Source: Candidatus Babelota bacterium
GTDB lineage: Bacteria; Babelota; Babeliae; Babelales; Vermiphilaceae
DNA length: 64,000 nt
Assembly (NCBI GenBank): GCA_013286935.1
Contig: JABDES010000002.1
Location: 1 to 64,000 of the forward strand
Reading direction: 5' to 3'
The notes beneath the pieces were generated by a model. It ran no database searches, was not told the DNA's origin, and saw only the letters and a list, made by a program, of their open reading frames with translations. The position numbers and the translations under genes were made by a program. The stretch's first letter is position 1. Each line of letters starts with the position of its first letter. This document shows, in pieces, positions 10,111-20,088 of the stretch.

Positions 10111-11034
10111 TTAGGAAATAAGCATTAGGCCAAATTGACGTGCCCTAGGACGTCTCTGGTTAAGCTCTTCTTGAATCTTTTTTGCTTGTTTTTCATAGTA
10201 TTCAATCTGTTGTTGCACGCTCATCGTGCCAGGACAGTTCTGCTGCTGATCTTCATTAGAACTATTTTTTAAGTGCTGAATATCGCTGTTGTAAGAACGC
10301 TCCCAGTTTTGAAGCTTTCTTATTTCTTGCTCTTCATTTTCAAGCCATCTTTGTTGGTCTGGGTTAAGGGCAGGCCAGGTAAGTTTTTCTCCCTCTTTTG
10401 GTTCCTGCATTCCACCCGTATCTTCTTTGCGCTTTATAGGCTCTTGCTCGTGATTTTCGCTTGAAGTTTGCTCTTTATTTTCAATTGCTAGCGAGTGCTG
10501 CTGCTCGGGCTCCTGATCGAAATTTGTATCTTCTGGTTCATTTTTGTTCACATCTGGGCCGGCTGCTCCAATTACCACACCCATCTGACATGGCGTATGG
10601 CTTGGATGGCAATCTGGCAATTGAGCTACATCAGGTTTTTGAGCCTCGGACTCTTGTTTTTTTGGAGCTGCATGTAAACTCTCATGCTCAGGCTGAGGAT
10701 TTTGGCTTTGATTTTCTGGACTCTGTGGAGCTATAAGAGGACTTAATTCTGGAAGTTTATTACCACCAACATAGCGAGCAATGAGTGCTAGAACAATCGC
10801 AGAAGTTGCAATAGCTCCTGCAGCTAATATCTTGTTCTTATGCTTGGTATAAAAACTTTGCTTGTGATTAAGGCTACCAGACTCGTTTGGCAATTGCATT
10901 GTATCAGCACCATTGATCATCAAGCTGCACGAATGTGCTAACGTCACAAAAAAAACAATTGTTAGTCTTAAAAACCGTTTATTATCATAGTCCATTACTA
11001 TTTCCTTATTAATGCATTGAAAAATTGCAAACAT
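10111..11034 (-). CDS. Hypothetical protein: signal/TM, second TM, disordered Q/E/P-rich region
   Basis: FLRLTIVFFVTLAHSCSLMING then KILAAGAIATSAIVLALIARYVGG; low-complexity C-terminal half. Confidence 0.5.
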   Translation of the reverse strand: MFAIFQCINKEIVMDYDNKRFLRLTIVFFVTLAHSCSLMINGADTMQLPNESGSLNHKQSFYTKHKNKILAAGAIATSAIVLALIARYVGGNKLPELSPLIAPQSPENQSQNPQPEHESLHAAPKKQESEAQKPDVAQLPDCHPSHTPCQMGVVIGAAGPDVNKNEPEDTNFDQEPEQQHSLAIENKEQTSSENHEQEPIKRKEDTGGMQEPKEGEKLTWPALNPDQQRWLENEEQEIRKLQNWERSYNSDIQHLKNSSNEDQQQNCPGTMSVQQQIEYYEKQAKKIQEELNQRRPRARQFGLMLIS

Positions 11035-11173
11035 CCATAATCCGCTTCCTGCATACCCAGTCCAGCATTATAATATTATGTAAAAACCATACTAATTGTC
11101 AATAGCTCAAAAAATCTTTACAGGGTTACTAAAAAAATCTTCGCGAAGGCACTTAGATTTTTTTAGTAAAGAA

Positions 11174-11202
11174 TTGACATGTAATTTTTGAATATATATA
11201 AT
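11174..11202 (+). promoter_or_regulatory. Sigma70-type promoter upstream of dnaK
   Basis: TTGACA (11174-11179), 17-nt spacer, TATAAT (11197-11202). Confidence 0.8.
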
Positions 11203-11242
11203 TCTATAATATGAAAAACATGCTTACAGCCAAAGGATTTTT

Positions 11243-13126
11243 ATGAGCAAAATTATCGGAATAGATCTTGGAACAACTAACTCAGTAGTAGCCTTTATGG
11301 AAGGCAATACACCTAAAGTTATACCTAATAAGGAAGGTGAAAATACTACTCCTTCCATTGTAGCTTTTACAAAAGATGGAAAGCGGTTGGTTGGCACGTT
11401 AGCCAAACGCCAGGCCATAACAAACCCTGAAAACACCATCTTTTCAGCAAAAAGATTAATCGGTCATAAGTACAGTGAAATCGAAAAAGAAGTAAAGCGA
11501 CTACCATATAAGGTGGTTAAAAAAACAAACGGAGATGCTGGCATAGAGATTCAAGGCAAGGAGTATTCCCCAGAAGAGATATCAGCCTCCGTATTGGGCT
11601 ATCTCAAGCAAGTGGCAGAGGATTATTTAGGAGAAAAGGTTACGGAAGCTGTCATAACCGTACCAGCATACTTTAACGATTCTCAACGCCAGGCAACAAA
11701 AGATGCAGGTAGAATTGCTGGACTCGAAGTTAAACGGATAATAAACGAACCAACAGCAGCAGCTTTGGCATATGGCTTTGAAAAGAAGGCCAATGAAAAA
11801 ATAGCAGTCTTTGACTTTGGTGGCGGAACATTTGATGTATCTGTACTTGAAATAAGCAAAGACGGCGTTATTGAAGTGCGCTCTACCAATGGAGACACGC
11901 ATCTTGGCGGAGATGATATTGACGCTAAAATACTTGATTATCTTATTGAACAGTTTCGCAAAGATACCGGAGTGGACCTGCAAAAGGATAAAATGGCCTT
12001 GCAGCGCCTAAAAGAAGCTTCAGAAAAAGCCAAAAGAGAGTTGTCAACTCTTGGTGAAACGGAAATAAATCTGCCATACATTACTGCAGATGCGTCCGGT
12101 CCAAAGCATATGAGCACCAAGCTTTCCCGCTCAACAATGGAATCGCTTTGCCAAGATATTTTTCAACGCCTTCTAGAACCATGCAAAAAAGCCCTTAAGG
12201 ATGCTGACTTACAGCCTAAAGACATTGATGAAGTCATTTTAGTGGGCGGATCAACTCGCGTTCCAAAAGTACAGCAATTGGTCCGAGATCTTTTTGGAAA
12301 AGAACCAAACAAAAAGGTAAATCCTGATGAAGTAGTTGGTCTTGGTGCGGCAATTCAGGGTGGTGTCCTTGCAGGACATGTAACAGATATTCTGCTTTTA
12401 GATGTTACTCCATTATCTTTAGGCATAGAAACATTGGGTGGAGTTACAACCAAACTTATTGAACGAAATACCACTATTCCTACTAAAAAATCGCAAATCT
12501 TTTCCACTGCTGAAGACAATCAAAATGCTGTCGACATTCGGGTTGTGCAAGGGGAACGTGAATTTGCAAAGGACAATAAAACACTCGGGCAATTTAGGCT
12601 AGACGGTATACCGCCAGCTCCTCGCGGAACACCGCAAATTGAAGTAGCATTTGACATTGACGCGAACGGCATTGTTCATGTTTCCGCAAAAGACAAGGGT
12701 ACCAATAAAGAACAAAGGATAACGATTACAAGCGGTAGCGGATTATCCAAAGAAGAGGTCGAACGTTTAGTGCAAGAAGCGAAGGTGCACGAAGCTGAAG
12801 ATAAAAAGGCACGCGAAAATATCGAAAAAAGAAACCATCTTGACAGCATGATCTTTAACGTTGAAAAAACACTTAACGAACAAAAAGAAAAACTATCAGC
12901 AGATGATGTGACTTCGATAGAACAGGCAATTGCAAAAGCAAAAGATGCCCTAAAGGAGCATGCTGATGATGCGGACGCTTTAAGCAAGGCAACCGACGAA
13001 CTTATGCAAGCCTCTCACAAAATTGCAGAGATTATGTACAAGCAAGAACAAACTTCTGAGGCATCAGCCCCAAATGCTGAAAATAATGGCGACAATCAAG
13101 GACCCATTGATACGGATGCAGAATAG
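11243..13126 (+). CDS. dnaK: Molecular chaperone DnaK (Hsp70)
   Basis: [57 protein letters not shown]. Confidence 0.98.
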   Translation: MSKIIGIDLGTTNSVVAFMEGNTPKVIPNKEGENTTPSIVAFTKDGKRLVGTLAKRQAITNPENTIFSAKRLIGHKYSEIEKEVKRLPYKVVKKTNGDAGIEIQGKEYSPEEISASVLGYLKQVAEDYLGEKVTEAVITVPAYFNDSQRQATKDAGRIAGLEVKRIINEPTAAALAYGFEKKANEKIAVFDFGGGTFDVSVLEISKDGVIEVRSTNGDTHLGGDDIDAKILDYLIEQFRKDTGVDLQKDKMALQRLKEASEKAKRELSTLGETEINLPYITADASGPKHMSTKLSRSTMESLCQDIFQRLLEPCKKALKDADLQPKDIDEVILVGGSTRVPKVQQLVRDLFGKEPNKKVNPDEVVGLGAAIQGGVLAGHVTDILLLDVTPLSLGIETLGGVTTKLIERNTTIPTKKSQIFSTAEDNQNAVDIRVVQGEREFAKDNKTLGQFRLDGIPPAPRGTPQIEVAFDIDANGIVHVSAKDKGTNKEQRITITSGSGLSKEEVERLVQEAKVHEAEDKKARENIEKRNHLDSMIFNVEKTLNEQKEKLSADDVTSIEQAIAKAKDALKEHADDADALSKATDELMQASHKIAEIMYKQEQTSEASAPNAENNGDNQGPIDTDAE

Positions 13127-13170
13127 TTATACAAAATGGCTGATTAAATCAGTTTAATTATTTTTTATTA

Positions 13171-13210
13171 CATTTCCCCATCTGCAAATAAATTTGCAGA
13201 TGGGGAAATT
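13171..13210 (+). terminator. Stem-loop terminator downstream of dnaK
   Basis: ATTTCCCCATCTGCAAA-taaa-TTTGCAGATGGGGAAAT, 17-bp perfect stem, then TGTTTTT. Confidence 0.8.
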
Positions 13211-13451
13211 GTTTTTCACAGGTTAAGACGAGGAGTGCATACTCTAACATATAATGGCATCCATCCCGCTGATTAACGCCAATTCGAGTTAAGGAATTGA
13301 CAATGGAACGCGCAAATCGTCGTTCCGAGGCTCGCCAAGCAACCCAGCTCAAAATTCTTTATCATGGGTTGCTTGCCCGCCCAATGCTCCTCTCAACAAC
13401 AACGATCCAAACGGGTTTTTCGCTTAAATCTTTAGGCCAAGCTGGCGTTAT

Positions 13452-15050
13452 TTAACGCTTTTTATACTCAATTTTGTATACAGCGTTGGCGTAAGGGGTT
13501 GGCATTCCCATCGTCAAAACAGCAGCTGCGACCGTGCTAATTACAACAACACTCACCACGGCGACTGAGATTTGAACTTTCTTATTAAAATCTTTTTCTG
13601 CTTGCTGGGCTCTTAGTCGCTGTTCGTTCTGCTCCCTTGCTTGCTCTTCTAGCAAGCGACGATTTCGTTCTTCTTGATATTGAATATTTTTTTCTTCCAG
13701 CGTTAATCCTCCCGTTTTCGCCTCCAAGTTCCTTCTTTGCTCTTCTAATTGATGTTGGCGATTTAGTTCGCTCAGCGCTACTCCCGTCCTCGACGATTCT
13801 ACTATGCTGCCGCCGTACTGGTCTACGCTTCTTACCTCTACTGCACCTACCTCTACAGCTTTGCCTGGCTGCTCTTCCTGTTGTTGTGCCTGCTGAAGTT
13901 TTGCTTGCGTGTCCGGTTTTCGGTATAAATCTTTAGCTCTTTTTTCCTCAATATCTCTCTGTCGCTTTGAAATCACGCTCTTTTCTTCTGCCAGAGCATT
14001 AATATTTTCGGTAGCAAACTTATCTTGCACCTTGTGTATTTTTGCAAGATCTGCTTTTTTTTGCTCTAATTGACTCTTTGTAAACTCTCTTGTTTGTTTA
14101 TTGCTAATACTTTGAAGCTCATTCTGTGCAGCTTGAGTGATAGCCCTTGCCCCCTGCAGCATTTGCTCCTGCTTTATAATAGCCCCCTTGTATGCTGTTA
14201 TGGCGCCTATATCCTCTGGAGTTCTCTCATATTGAGCTTTTGTCTGTCTTATAAGCTCGTTTGCTTTAATCATATTCTCTTTAAATTTTTGCTCGTTGTC
14301 TGCAAGCAGTTTATCAACTCTTTCCATTGCTATTATGTCAGCAACCCCACAGCCAAAGACAATTGATCCTACAGATGAAAATGCATGAGCAAGAGAGCCG
14401 CATGGTGATTCATATAAGTTAGTATTATATGCAGACATTCTACCGATCTGATAAGAAAGACTATTCCAATGATAAAGGCAAAAAGTAACTACATAGTCGC
14501 CCAACACTTCTCCATCTTGATTTATGTGCGGAATATTTGTTTGATGCCACTGATTGTCTGAAAAAAAATTCTCTGCCAAATTGAACTTTGGAGATGAAAC
14601 GCCTATCCAGGCTCGCGTGTTGGTTAATGTGGCGTTCATGCGCTGCTTTAGAAATAGCACTGGTCCAACTTCCGGCAAATCTACTACTTGAGTAAATTCA
14701 TAATCCGTGCCAGAAGAAAGACCAGTCCAACGGGAAAATTCTGCAATCTGTGTAATGCCACTCTTATTATAGTTTGTTGGTCCATATGCAACCACGGTAT
14801 CGCCCACCCCTGGCCAATATTTGCTTTGATCGAGCGGTTTGCCACTACTTTTAACTTCGCTTAATGTAACTGGTAGGACATGTCCAAGCGTACCAACGGG
14901 AGCCGGGTTGTACACGTTGACCTTTGTAAGAGCTGGTACTGATAGCCTAGAAACATGCTCTTTTGCTACATCCTCTTTTGCAATAGATTGAAGCACAAAA
15001 GTACAAAAGGCCATCGTGAATAATAATTGACGCTTATTAATATGTTGCAT
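13452..15050 (-). CDS. Secreted coiled-coil family protein (TPYAN..YKIEY tail), member A
   Basis: Signal peptide, N-domain VSRLSVPALTKVNVYNPAPVGTLGHVLPV..., Q/E/R coiled coil, C-terminal TM + MPTPYANAVYKIEYKKR. Confidence 0.7.
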   Translation of the reverse strand: MQHINKRQLLFTMAFCTFVLQSIAKEDVAKEHVSRLSVPALTKVNVYNPAPVGTLGHVLPVTLSEVKSSGKPLDQSKYWPGVGDTVVAYGPTNYNKSGITQIAEFSRWTGLSSGTDYEFTQVVDLPEVGPVLFLKQRMNATLTNTRAWIGVSSPKFNLAENFFSDNQWHQTNIPHINQDGEVLGDYVVTFCLYHWNSLSYQIGRMSAYNTNLYESPCGSLAHAFSSVGSIVFGCGVADIIAMERVDKLLADNEQKFKENMIKANELIRQTKAQYERTPEDIGAITAYKGAIIKQEQMLQGARAITQAAQNELQSISNKQTREFTKSQLEQKKADLAKIHKVQDKFATENINALAEEKSVISKRQRDIEEKRAKDLYRKPDTQAKLQQAQQQEEQPGKAVEVGAVEVRSVDQYGGSIVESSRTGVALSELNRQHQLEEQRRNLEAKTGGLTLEEKNIQYQEERNRRLLEEQAREQNEQRLRAQQAEKDFNKKVQISVAVVSVVVISTVAAAVLTMGMPTPYANAVYKIEYKKR

Positions 15051-15222
15051 AACAACTTCCTTCCCTTAACTACATATTTTATTTTCATTTAGTGTTAAAT
15101 GAGTAATAAGACTGTATCAAAAGACGAAATGGATCGGCAAGCATAATTCTATTATGATGCCAAAATCCCTTTAGGCTTTGTGTTTTAGTTAGAAATTGCT
15201 GACTAAGATATTGGTACGATTA

Positions 15223-17226
15223 CTATCGTATTCGTTTTTTATACTCAATTTTACATGCAGCGTTGGCATAAGGGGTTGGCATTCCCATCGTTAATACAGC
15301 AGCTGCAGTAGCACTAAGAAGAACAGCGCCCACCGCCACCGCTGAGCACATTGGAACAGATATATTACTTTTTACCGTATTTTCAATGTCTTTTGGCCCT
15401 TCTTGTTGTTCGCTGGTTTGTTGATCTTCCCTTTGTAGCCCCTCCCGCTCCTCCTGTTCTCTTTGCTGCTGTTGTTGTTGTATTTGAAGTTCACTCTGTT
15501 GTTGTCCTCTGAACAGATCTTCTTGCGCTCTCTTGGCGCTAACTTCTTCAGTTTGCTTTCGTTCTTGTTCTATAGTGCGCAATCTTTGCTCTTGCTCTTC
15601 ACGCTCTCTTTGCTGTTGTTGTTGTATTTGAAGATCACTCTGCTGCTTTATGAGCAGCTCTTCTTGCTCTTTCTGGGCATTAGCATTCTGTTCTGCAATT
15701 TCTTCTTCTTCCTGTTTTCGTCGCCGTTCTGCTTTCTGATACTTCTCGGCTTCCAACTTTTCTTTTTGCTCACGTGTACGTTGTGCTTGCTCCTCACGTT
15801 CTCTAGCTTTAAACTGTTGCTGTTCACGCTCTCGGCCTTCTCTTAGTTTTTGAATCGACTCAGCATCTCGCTTGCGCTTTGATTCTTCGCGTTCCTTCTC
15901 TTCCCGTTCCTCCTGTAGCTGAAGCTGCATACGAAGATCTTTTTCTGCTTGTTGCTCTTCTTGTCGACGCGCTTCTTCAATTTTGCTTGGATTCGCTATG
16001 GGTTGTTGCAGGGTATTTTGCCGCACGTCTGTTTTTCGATGCAATGCTTGAGTGCGTTGGTTATCCATCTTCCGCAGCTTGTCCGTAATATCTTTTTTTT
16101 CCTTTGCTAGTTGCCTAATCCCCTCAGTAGCAACTCGGTCATTTTCGATATGCTTATTTCTCAGCTCCATTGTTTTTTTGTCTACTGCTTGCCTTTTGCT
16201 TGTTTCTAATTGTCCAAAACCAATACGTTGTAGTGCTTGCTGTGCAGCTTGAGTAATACCTCTTGCGTGTCCCAACGTCTCTTCACGCTTTCTAAGGGCT
16301 TCCTTGTAATCAGCTAGGGCATCTCTATCATTTTGATTACTCTCATATTGAGCTTTTTTTTGCTCTACAAGATCACTTGCTCTACGCATGTTCTCTTGAA
16401 ATTTTTGTTCATTGTTTGCAAGAAGCTGATCAACGGTTGCAAGAAACTTATCACCCTCCTCCATTGCCACCACATCTGCAACACCACCACCTAAAAGAAT
16501 AGATCCAATCGATGAGAAAGCATGAGTAACAGTACCAAACGGTGAATTATACGTATTGTGAACACTATGTGCAGAGTAGGCTGACATTTTACCAATCTGA
16601 TACGAAAGACTATTCCAATGATAAAGGCAGAAGGTGACGATGAAGTCACCTAATACTTCTCCATCTTTATCGGTATGTGGAATACGTATTTGATGCCACA
16701 GGTCGTCTGAAAAAAACTGCTCTTGTATGTCAAACTCCGGCGCAGCTATGCCAATCCATACCTGTGTATTTGTATGTGTGGTATGCATACGCTGCTTTAA
16801 AAACAATACGGGCCCAACCCCTGGCAAATCTATTACTTGAGTAAATTCATAGTCCGTATCAGAAGCAAGGCCGGTCCAACGGGAAAATTCTGCAATCTGT
16901 GTAATGCCACTCTTATTATTACTGGTTGGCCCGTATGCAACTATCGTGTCGCCAACTTCTGGCCAATACCTGCTCTGATCAAGCGATTTTCCACTGCTTT
17001 TAACCTGGCTGAGCGTAACTGGTAGGACGTGTCCAAGCGTACCAACGGGAGCTGGGTTGTATACGTTGACCTTTGTTAGCGCTGGCGATGCTATTCTGGA
17101 GACATGTTCCTTTTTTATAGCATCTTTTGCGATAAATTGCGGGGTTACAATAGCGCAAAATGTAATTATCAAAAAAATGTGACGTATATTGAAATTTCTC
17201 ATGAATCTTTCTTTCGCCGGGTACAT
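15223..17226 (-). CDS. Secreted coiled-coil family protein (TPYAN..YKIEY tail), member B
   Basis: Very similar to A in the N-domain and tail (MPTPYANAACKIEYKKRIR); longer coiled coil. Confidence 0.7.
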   Translation of the reverse strand: MYPAKERFMRNFNIRHIFLIITFCAIVTPQFIAKDAIKKEHVSRIASPALTKVNVYNPAPVGTLGHVLPVTLSQVKSSGKSLDQSRYWPEVGDTIVAYGPTSNNKSGITQIAEFSRWTGLASDTDYEFTQVIDLPGVGPVLFLKQRMHTTHTNTQVWIGIAAPEFDIQEQFFSDDLWHQIRIPHTDKDGEVLGDFIVTFCLYHWNSLSYQIGKMSAYSAHSVHNTYNSPFGTVTHAFSSIGSILLGGGVADVVAMEEGDKFLATVDQLLANNEQKFQENMRRASDLVEQKKAQYESNQNDRDALADYKEALRKREETLGHARGITQAAQQALQRIGFGQLETSKRQAVDKKTMELRNKHIENDRVATEGIRQLAKEKKDITDKLRKMDNQRTQALHRKTDVRQNTLQQPIANPSKIEEARRQEEQQAEKDLRMQLQLQEEREEKEREESKRKRDAESIQKLREGREREQQQFKAREREEQAQRTREQKEKLEAEKYQKAERRRKQEEEEIAEQNANAQKEQEELLIKQQSDLQIQQQQQREREEQEQRLRTIEQERKQTEEVSAKRAQEDLFRGQQQSELQIQQQQQQREQEEREGLQREDQQTSEQQEGPKDIENTVKSNISVPMCSAVAVGAVLLSATAAAVLTMGMPTPYANAACKIEYKKRIR

Positions 17227-17370
17227 CTTATTTTTATTAGTTTCGCCTAATTAATAATTATATTTTAGCATAAGATAAAAAACATAAACAATATAATTCT
17301 ATTAAGCATGAAAAACAAACCTTGAAAAACAAATTTTGACAGACATCTATTAGAAAAAAAATTATTTTGA

Positions 17371-18477
17371 TTACTTGCTAAAACGCACCAAAACAATGTC
17401 TCCATCACGCACAATATAATCTTGACCTTCAGTGCGCACCTTGCCAGATTCTTTTAACGCCAAGATACTTTTGTTCTCAAACAGGTCTTGGCTGTTAAAT
17501 ACTTCTGCACAAATAAAGCCGCGCTCAAGATCGGAATGTATTTCACCAGCCGCCTTACGAATGGTCGTACCGTGCTTAATTGGCCATGCATGAATCTCTT
17601 GTGGCCCACAGGTGAAAAACGTTATAAGTCCTAAATTGTGATATGTTTTTCGAATAATAATATCAAGGCTGGGCTCGCAAAGGCCATAAAGACCCATAAG
17701 CTCAGTTGCATCATTATGCTCTAATTGGGAAAGTTCTTGTTCAATTTTAACGCATATAGGCAGAACCTTTTCGCTTCCAAATCGCTTATTTAGAGCTTGT
17801 ACAAATTCATTGTCAGTAATATTGCTTAAATCTTGTTCTGAAATATTGGCTATAATTAAAAAATTTTTTGTTGAAACAAAAACATTATTAAGCGCCGATG
17901 GAATGTCATTAGACAACAGGCGTATTTTATCAAGATCACCGTTGTTTAAAGCAAGCTCCATTTGTTTAAGGAATGTTATCTGCTGCTCAAGAGCACCTTT
18001 TTCCGCTACATTTTGGCATGTTTTATATAATTTTTCAGATTTTGCCAATATATTAGCAACCGTTTCTAAGTCCTTAAGCATTAATTCAGCAGTGATAATA
18101 TCGTAATCTTCGATTGGATCAATAGTATCATTTGCATGCATAATATCAGGATCGTTAAAGCATCGTAAAACATGGATAATCAGATCAACTTGCTTGATGT
18201 GACTCAAAAATTGATTACCAAGTCCTTCACCAGAGGCCGCTCCTTTTACAAGTCCTGCTATGTCTACAAAAGTTGCCGTTGCAGGAATTATTGTTTGGGA
18301 GGAATAAATAGTTTTGAGTGGCTCAAGGCGTGGATCTGGAACATTTGTAATAGCAACATGCGGATCTATGGTGCAAAATGGATAATTCTCCGCGGGTACT
18401 TGTGATCGAGTAAGAGCATTAAATAACGTTGATTTACCAACATTTGGCAACCCAACAAGTCCCGCTTTAACAGCCAT
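17371..18477 (-). CDS. ychF: Ribosome-associated ATPase/GTPase YchF (Obg family)
   Basis: GLVGLPNVGKSTLFNALT, NYPFCTIDPHVA, DIAGLVKGAASGEGLGNQFL, C-terminal TGS-like region. Confidence 0.95.
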   Translation of the reverse strand: MAVKAGLVGLPNVGKSTLFNALTRSQVPAENYPFCTIDPHVAITNVPDPRLEPLKTIYSSQTIIPATATFVDIAGLVKGAASGEGLGNQFLSHIKQVDLIIHVLRCFNDPDIMHANDTIDPIEDYDIITAELMLKDLETVANILAKSEKLYKTCQNVAEKGALEQQITFLKQMELALNNGDLDKIRLLSNDIPSALNNVFVSTKNFLIIANISEQDLSNITDNEFVQALNKRFGSEKVLPICVKIEQELSQLEHNDATELMGLYGLCEPSLDIIIRKTYHNLGLITFFTCGPQEIHAWPIKHGTTIRKAAGEIHSDLERGFICAEVFNSQDLFENKSILALKESGKVRTEGQDYIVRDGDIVLVRFSK

Positions 18478-18710
18478 CTTATATTTCCTAGTTTGTAAAT
18501 TATTATTTATAGTGCTATATTTCTATTGCATGTCGTGAGTATCATGCAATATTCGTTTTGAATCGTAACATAAATATATAGTGCTGTACATTCAGCATTT
18601 TATTTTATGAAAACTTTATAGAATACGATAGTATTGCGTAGAGAAAAGGTTTGTGTTAATAATAAGAATAGCAATGGTAAAAATGGTAATTTTTTCTAAA
18701 GGAATCCTCT

Positions 18711-19001
18711 ATGATGCATAAATCTCCAATATTAAAAATTCTTTGTATCGCTGCCTGGTTAATAACAGGGCTGGTTTCTATCAACATTGGATTGGGTGCT
18801 GTGGGGTTTCACCTTACACAACAACCGTTTTTTGTTGAAAACTTTGCTCCGCTACTAAAACCTATGGCTTATGTTATAGGCTTGGCCGGCGCATGGAGTT
18901 TGATCAGTCTTGGTATGATGCTGTTTGGCGCTTGCAAATGTGGGTGTGGCTGCGGGTCGTGCAGCTGCGATTGTGACAAAAAAAGGCCCTATAGCATGTA
19001 A
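18711..19001 (+). CDS. Small membrane protein with Cys-rich tail
   Basis: Two TM segments; ends GACKCGCGCGSCSCDCDKKRPYSM; similar to 19126..19386. Confidence 0.6.
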   Translation: MMHKSPILKILCIAAWLITGLVSINIGLGAVGFHLTQQPFFVENFAPLLKPMAYVIGLAGAWSLISLGMMLFGACKCGCGCGSCSCDCDKKRPYSM

Positions 19002-19035
19002 ATCTGCTTATTGCAAAGTTTACAACAATATCTTT

Positions 19036-19076
19036 ATGAGGGAGAATTTGAAAACAAATCCTCCCTCATTTTTTTC
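19036..19076 (+). terminator. Stem-loop followed by T-tract
   Basis: ATGAGGGAGaATTTG-aaaa-CAAATcCTCCCTCATTTTTTTC. Confidence 0.8.
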
Positions 19077-19125
19077 GAATATAGCTGTTAATCGTATCTA
19101 TTTTACATACTTGAGGAAAAATACA

Positions 19126-19386
19126 ATGGAAAATCTCTCGACACACATTATGAAGGCAATAGGATTTTTTTCTTGGCCCATAACAGCGCTTGCATCTATT
19201 CATATAGGAATGACTAAGGTTGGCGTGCAGATATTTAATATCTCAATTCTTCATAACAACGCTCCTTTTTTATATGACTGGGCACCCTACGTTGTAGGTG
19301 TAGCTGGTGCGTTAAGTGCATTAAGCTTTGTCATGATGATGTGCGGCTGTTTTAGCAAAGAAGGCTGTAGTACCTGGGGCAACTAA
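19126..19386 (+). CDS. Small membrane protein, paralog of 18711..19001
   Basis: MKAIGFFSWPITALASIHIGMTKVG...APYVVGVAGALSALSFVMMMCGCFSKEGC; start ATG 19126 within the listed ORF 18925..19386. Confidence 0.6.
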   Translation: MENLSTHIMKAIGFFSWPITALASIHIGMTKVGVQIFNISILHNNAPFLYDWAPYVVGVAGALSALSFVMMMCGCFSKEGCSTWGN

Positions 19387-19395
19387 AACGTTATT

Positions 19396-19944
19396 TTAAA
19401 ACGTCAACCCTACTCCAATGCCAACGCGCAAAGTGGTAGGGTCGGCGTTCGAGCTATAATAGTCACAAAATATATCTACAAATAGTGGAATGCATGTGAT
19501 GGTAATACCGGATTTGAAAACAGATCCAACTCTCTTTTTGATCATTTGACCCAATATAAGCCCATTGAGCTTAGCATCATGAGAATCCTCATATATTTTT
19601 GGCATTATATAACTACCTCCAATGCCGACATATAGACTAAAAGGGGTGGTTGATATTGGTAAAATCAAATTACATCCAACGCTAACAGGCCTAACTCTAA
19701 CGTTGATATCCCCTTGATCTGTCCGATTTTTATGGGCACAGTGATAGTTTCCCCACAGACTACATATCGGTAAAATAGTTTGTGATACTTGAACTTCTGA
19801 ATCAAACCCACCAGATTTCAGTTCTGTGTTTAATGTTGGCCTAGAATAGCCATATCTCCATTGGACTTGTATGCCTCCATGTAACAATGGGACAATCAAT
19901 AACATACTGATTGCATAGAAAACATATGAAAATCTTAATGACAT
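19396..19944 (-). CDS. Putative outer-membrane beta-barrel protein
   Basis: Signal peptide, alternating hydrophobic pattern, C-terminus LRVGIGVGLTF (terminal F). Confidence 0.5.
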   Translation of the reverse strand: MSLRFSYVFYAISMLLIVPLLHGGIQVQWRYGYSRPTLNTELKSGGFDSEVQVSQTILPICSLWGNYHCAHKNRTDQGDINVRVRPVSVGCNLILPISTTPFSLYVGIGGSYIMPKIYEDSHDAKLNGLILGQMIKKRVGSVFKSGITITCIPLFVDIFCDYYSSNADPTTLRVGIGVGLTF

Positions 19945-20088
19945 GAGGCCTTTCGTCGCTGATTTTAAGCTTTAAAAACATAAACTCTCTAATGAGCCTG
20001 CAAATTATAGCTAAAGTATAGATAATAGATTTTTAACTAAAAACTTGTATGTATACGTTGAGCAGCACTTACATTAGAGGACCATGGT

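Noticed and set aside
11627-12987. Antisense ORFs within dnaK (e.g. 11627..11983, 12676..12987)
   Set aside because: Mirror frames of a highly conserved coding gene; Cys/Ser-rich nonsense composition
13158-13352. Minus-strand 64-aa ORF downstream of dnaK
   Set aside because: Spans the dnaK terminator hairpin; unlikely protein composition
15463-16252. Leu/Ser-rich antisense ORFs opposite the coiled-coil gene B
   Set aside because: Artefact of CAG/GAA-rich coiled-coil codons read backwards; no start context or family resemblance
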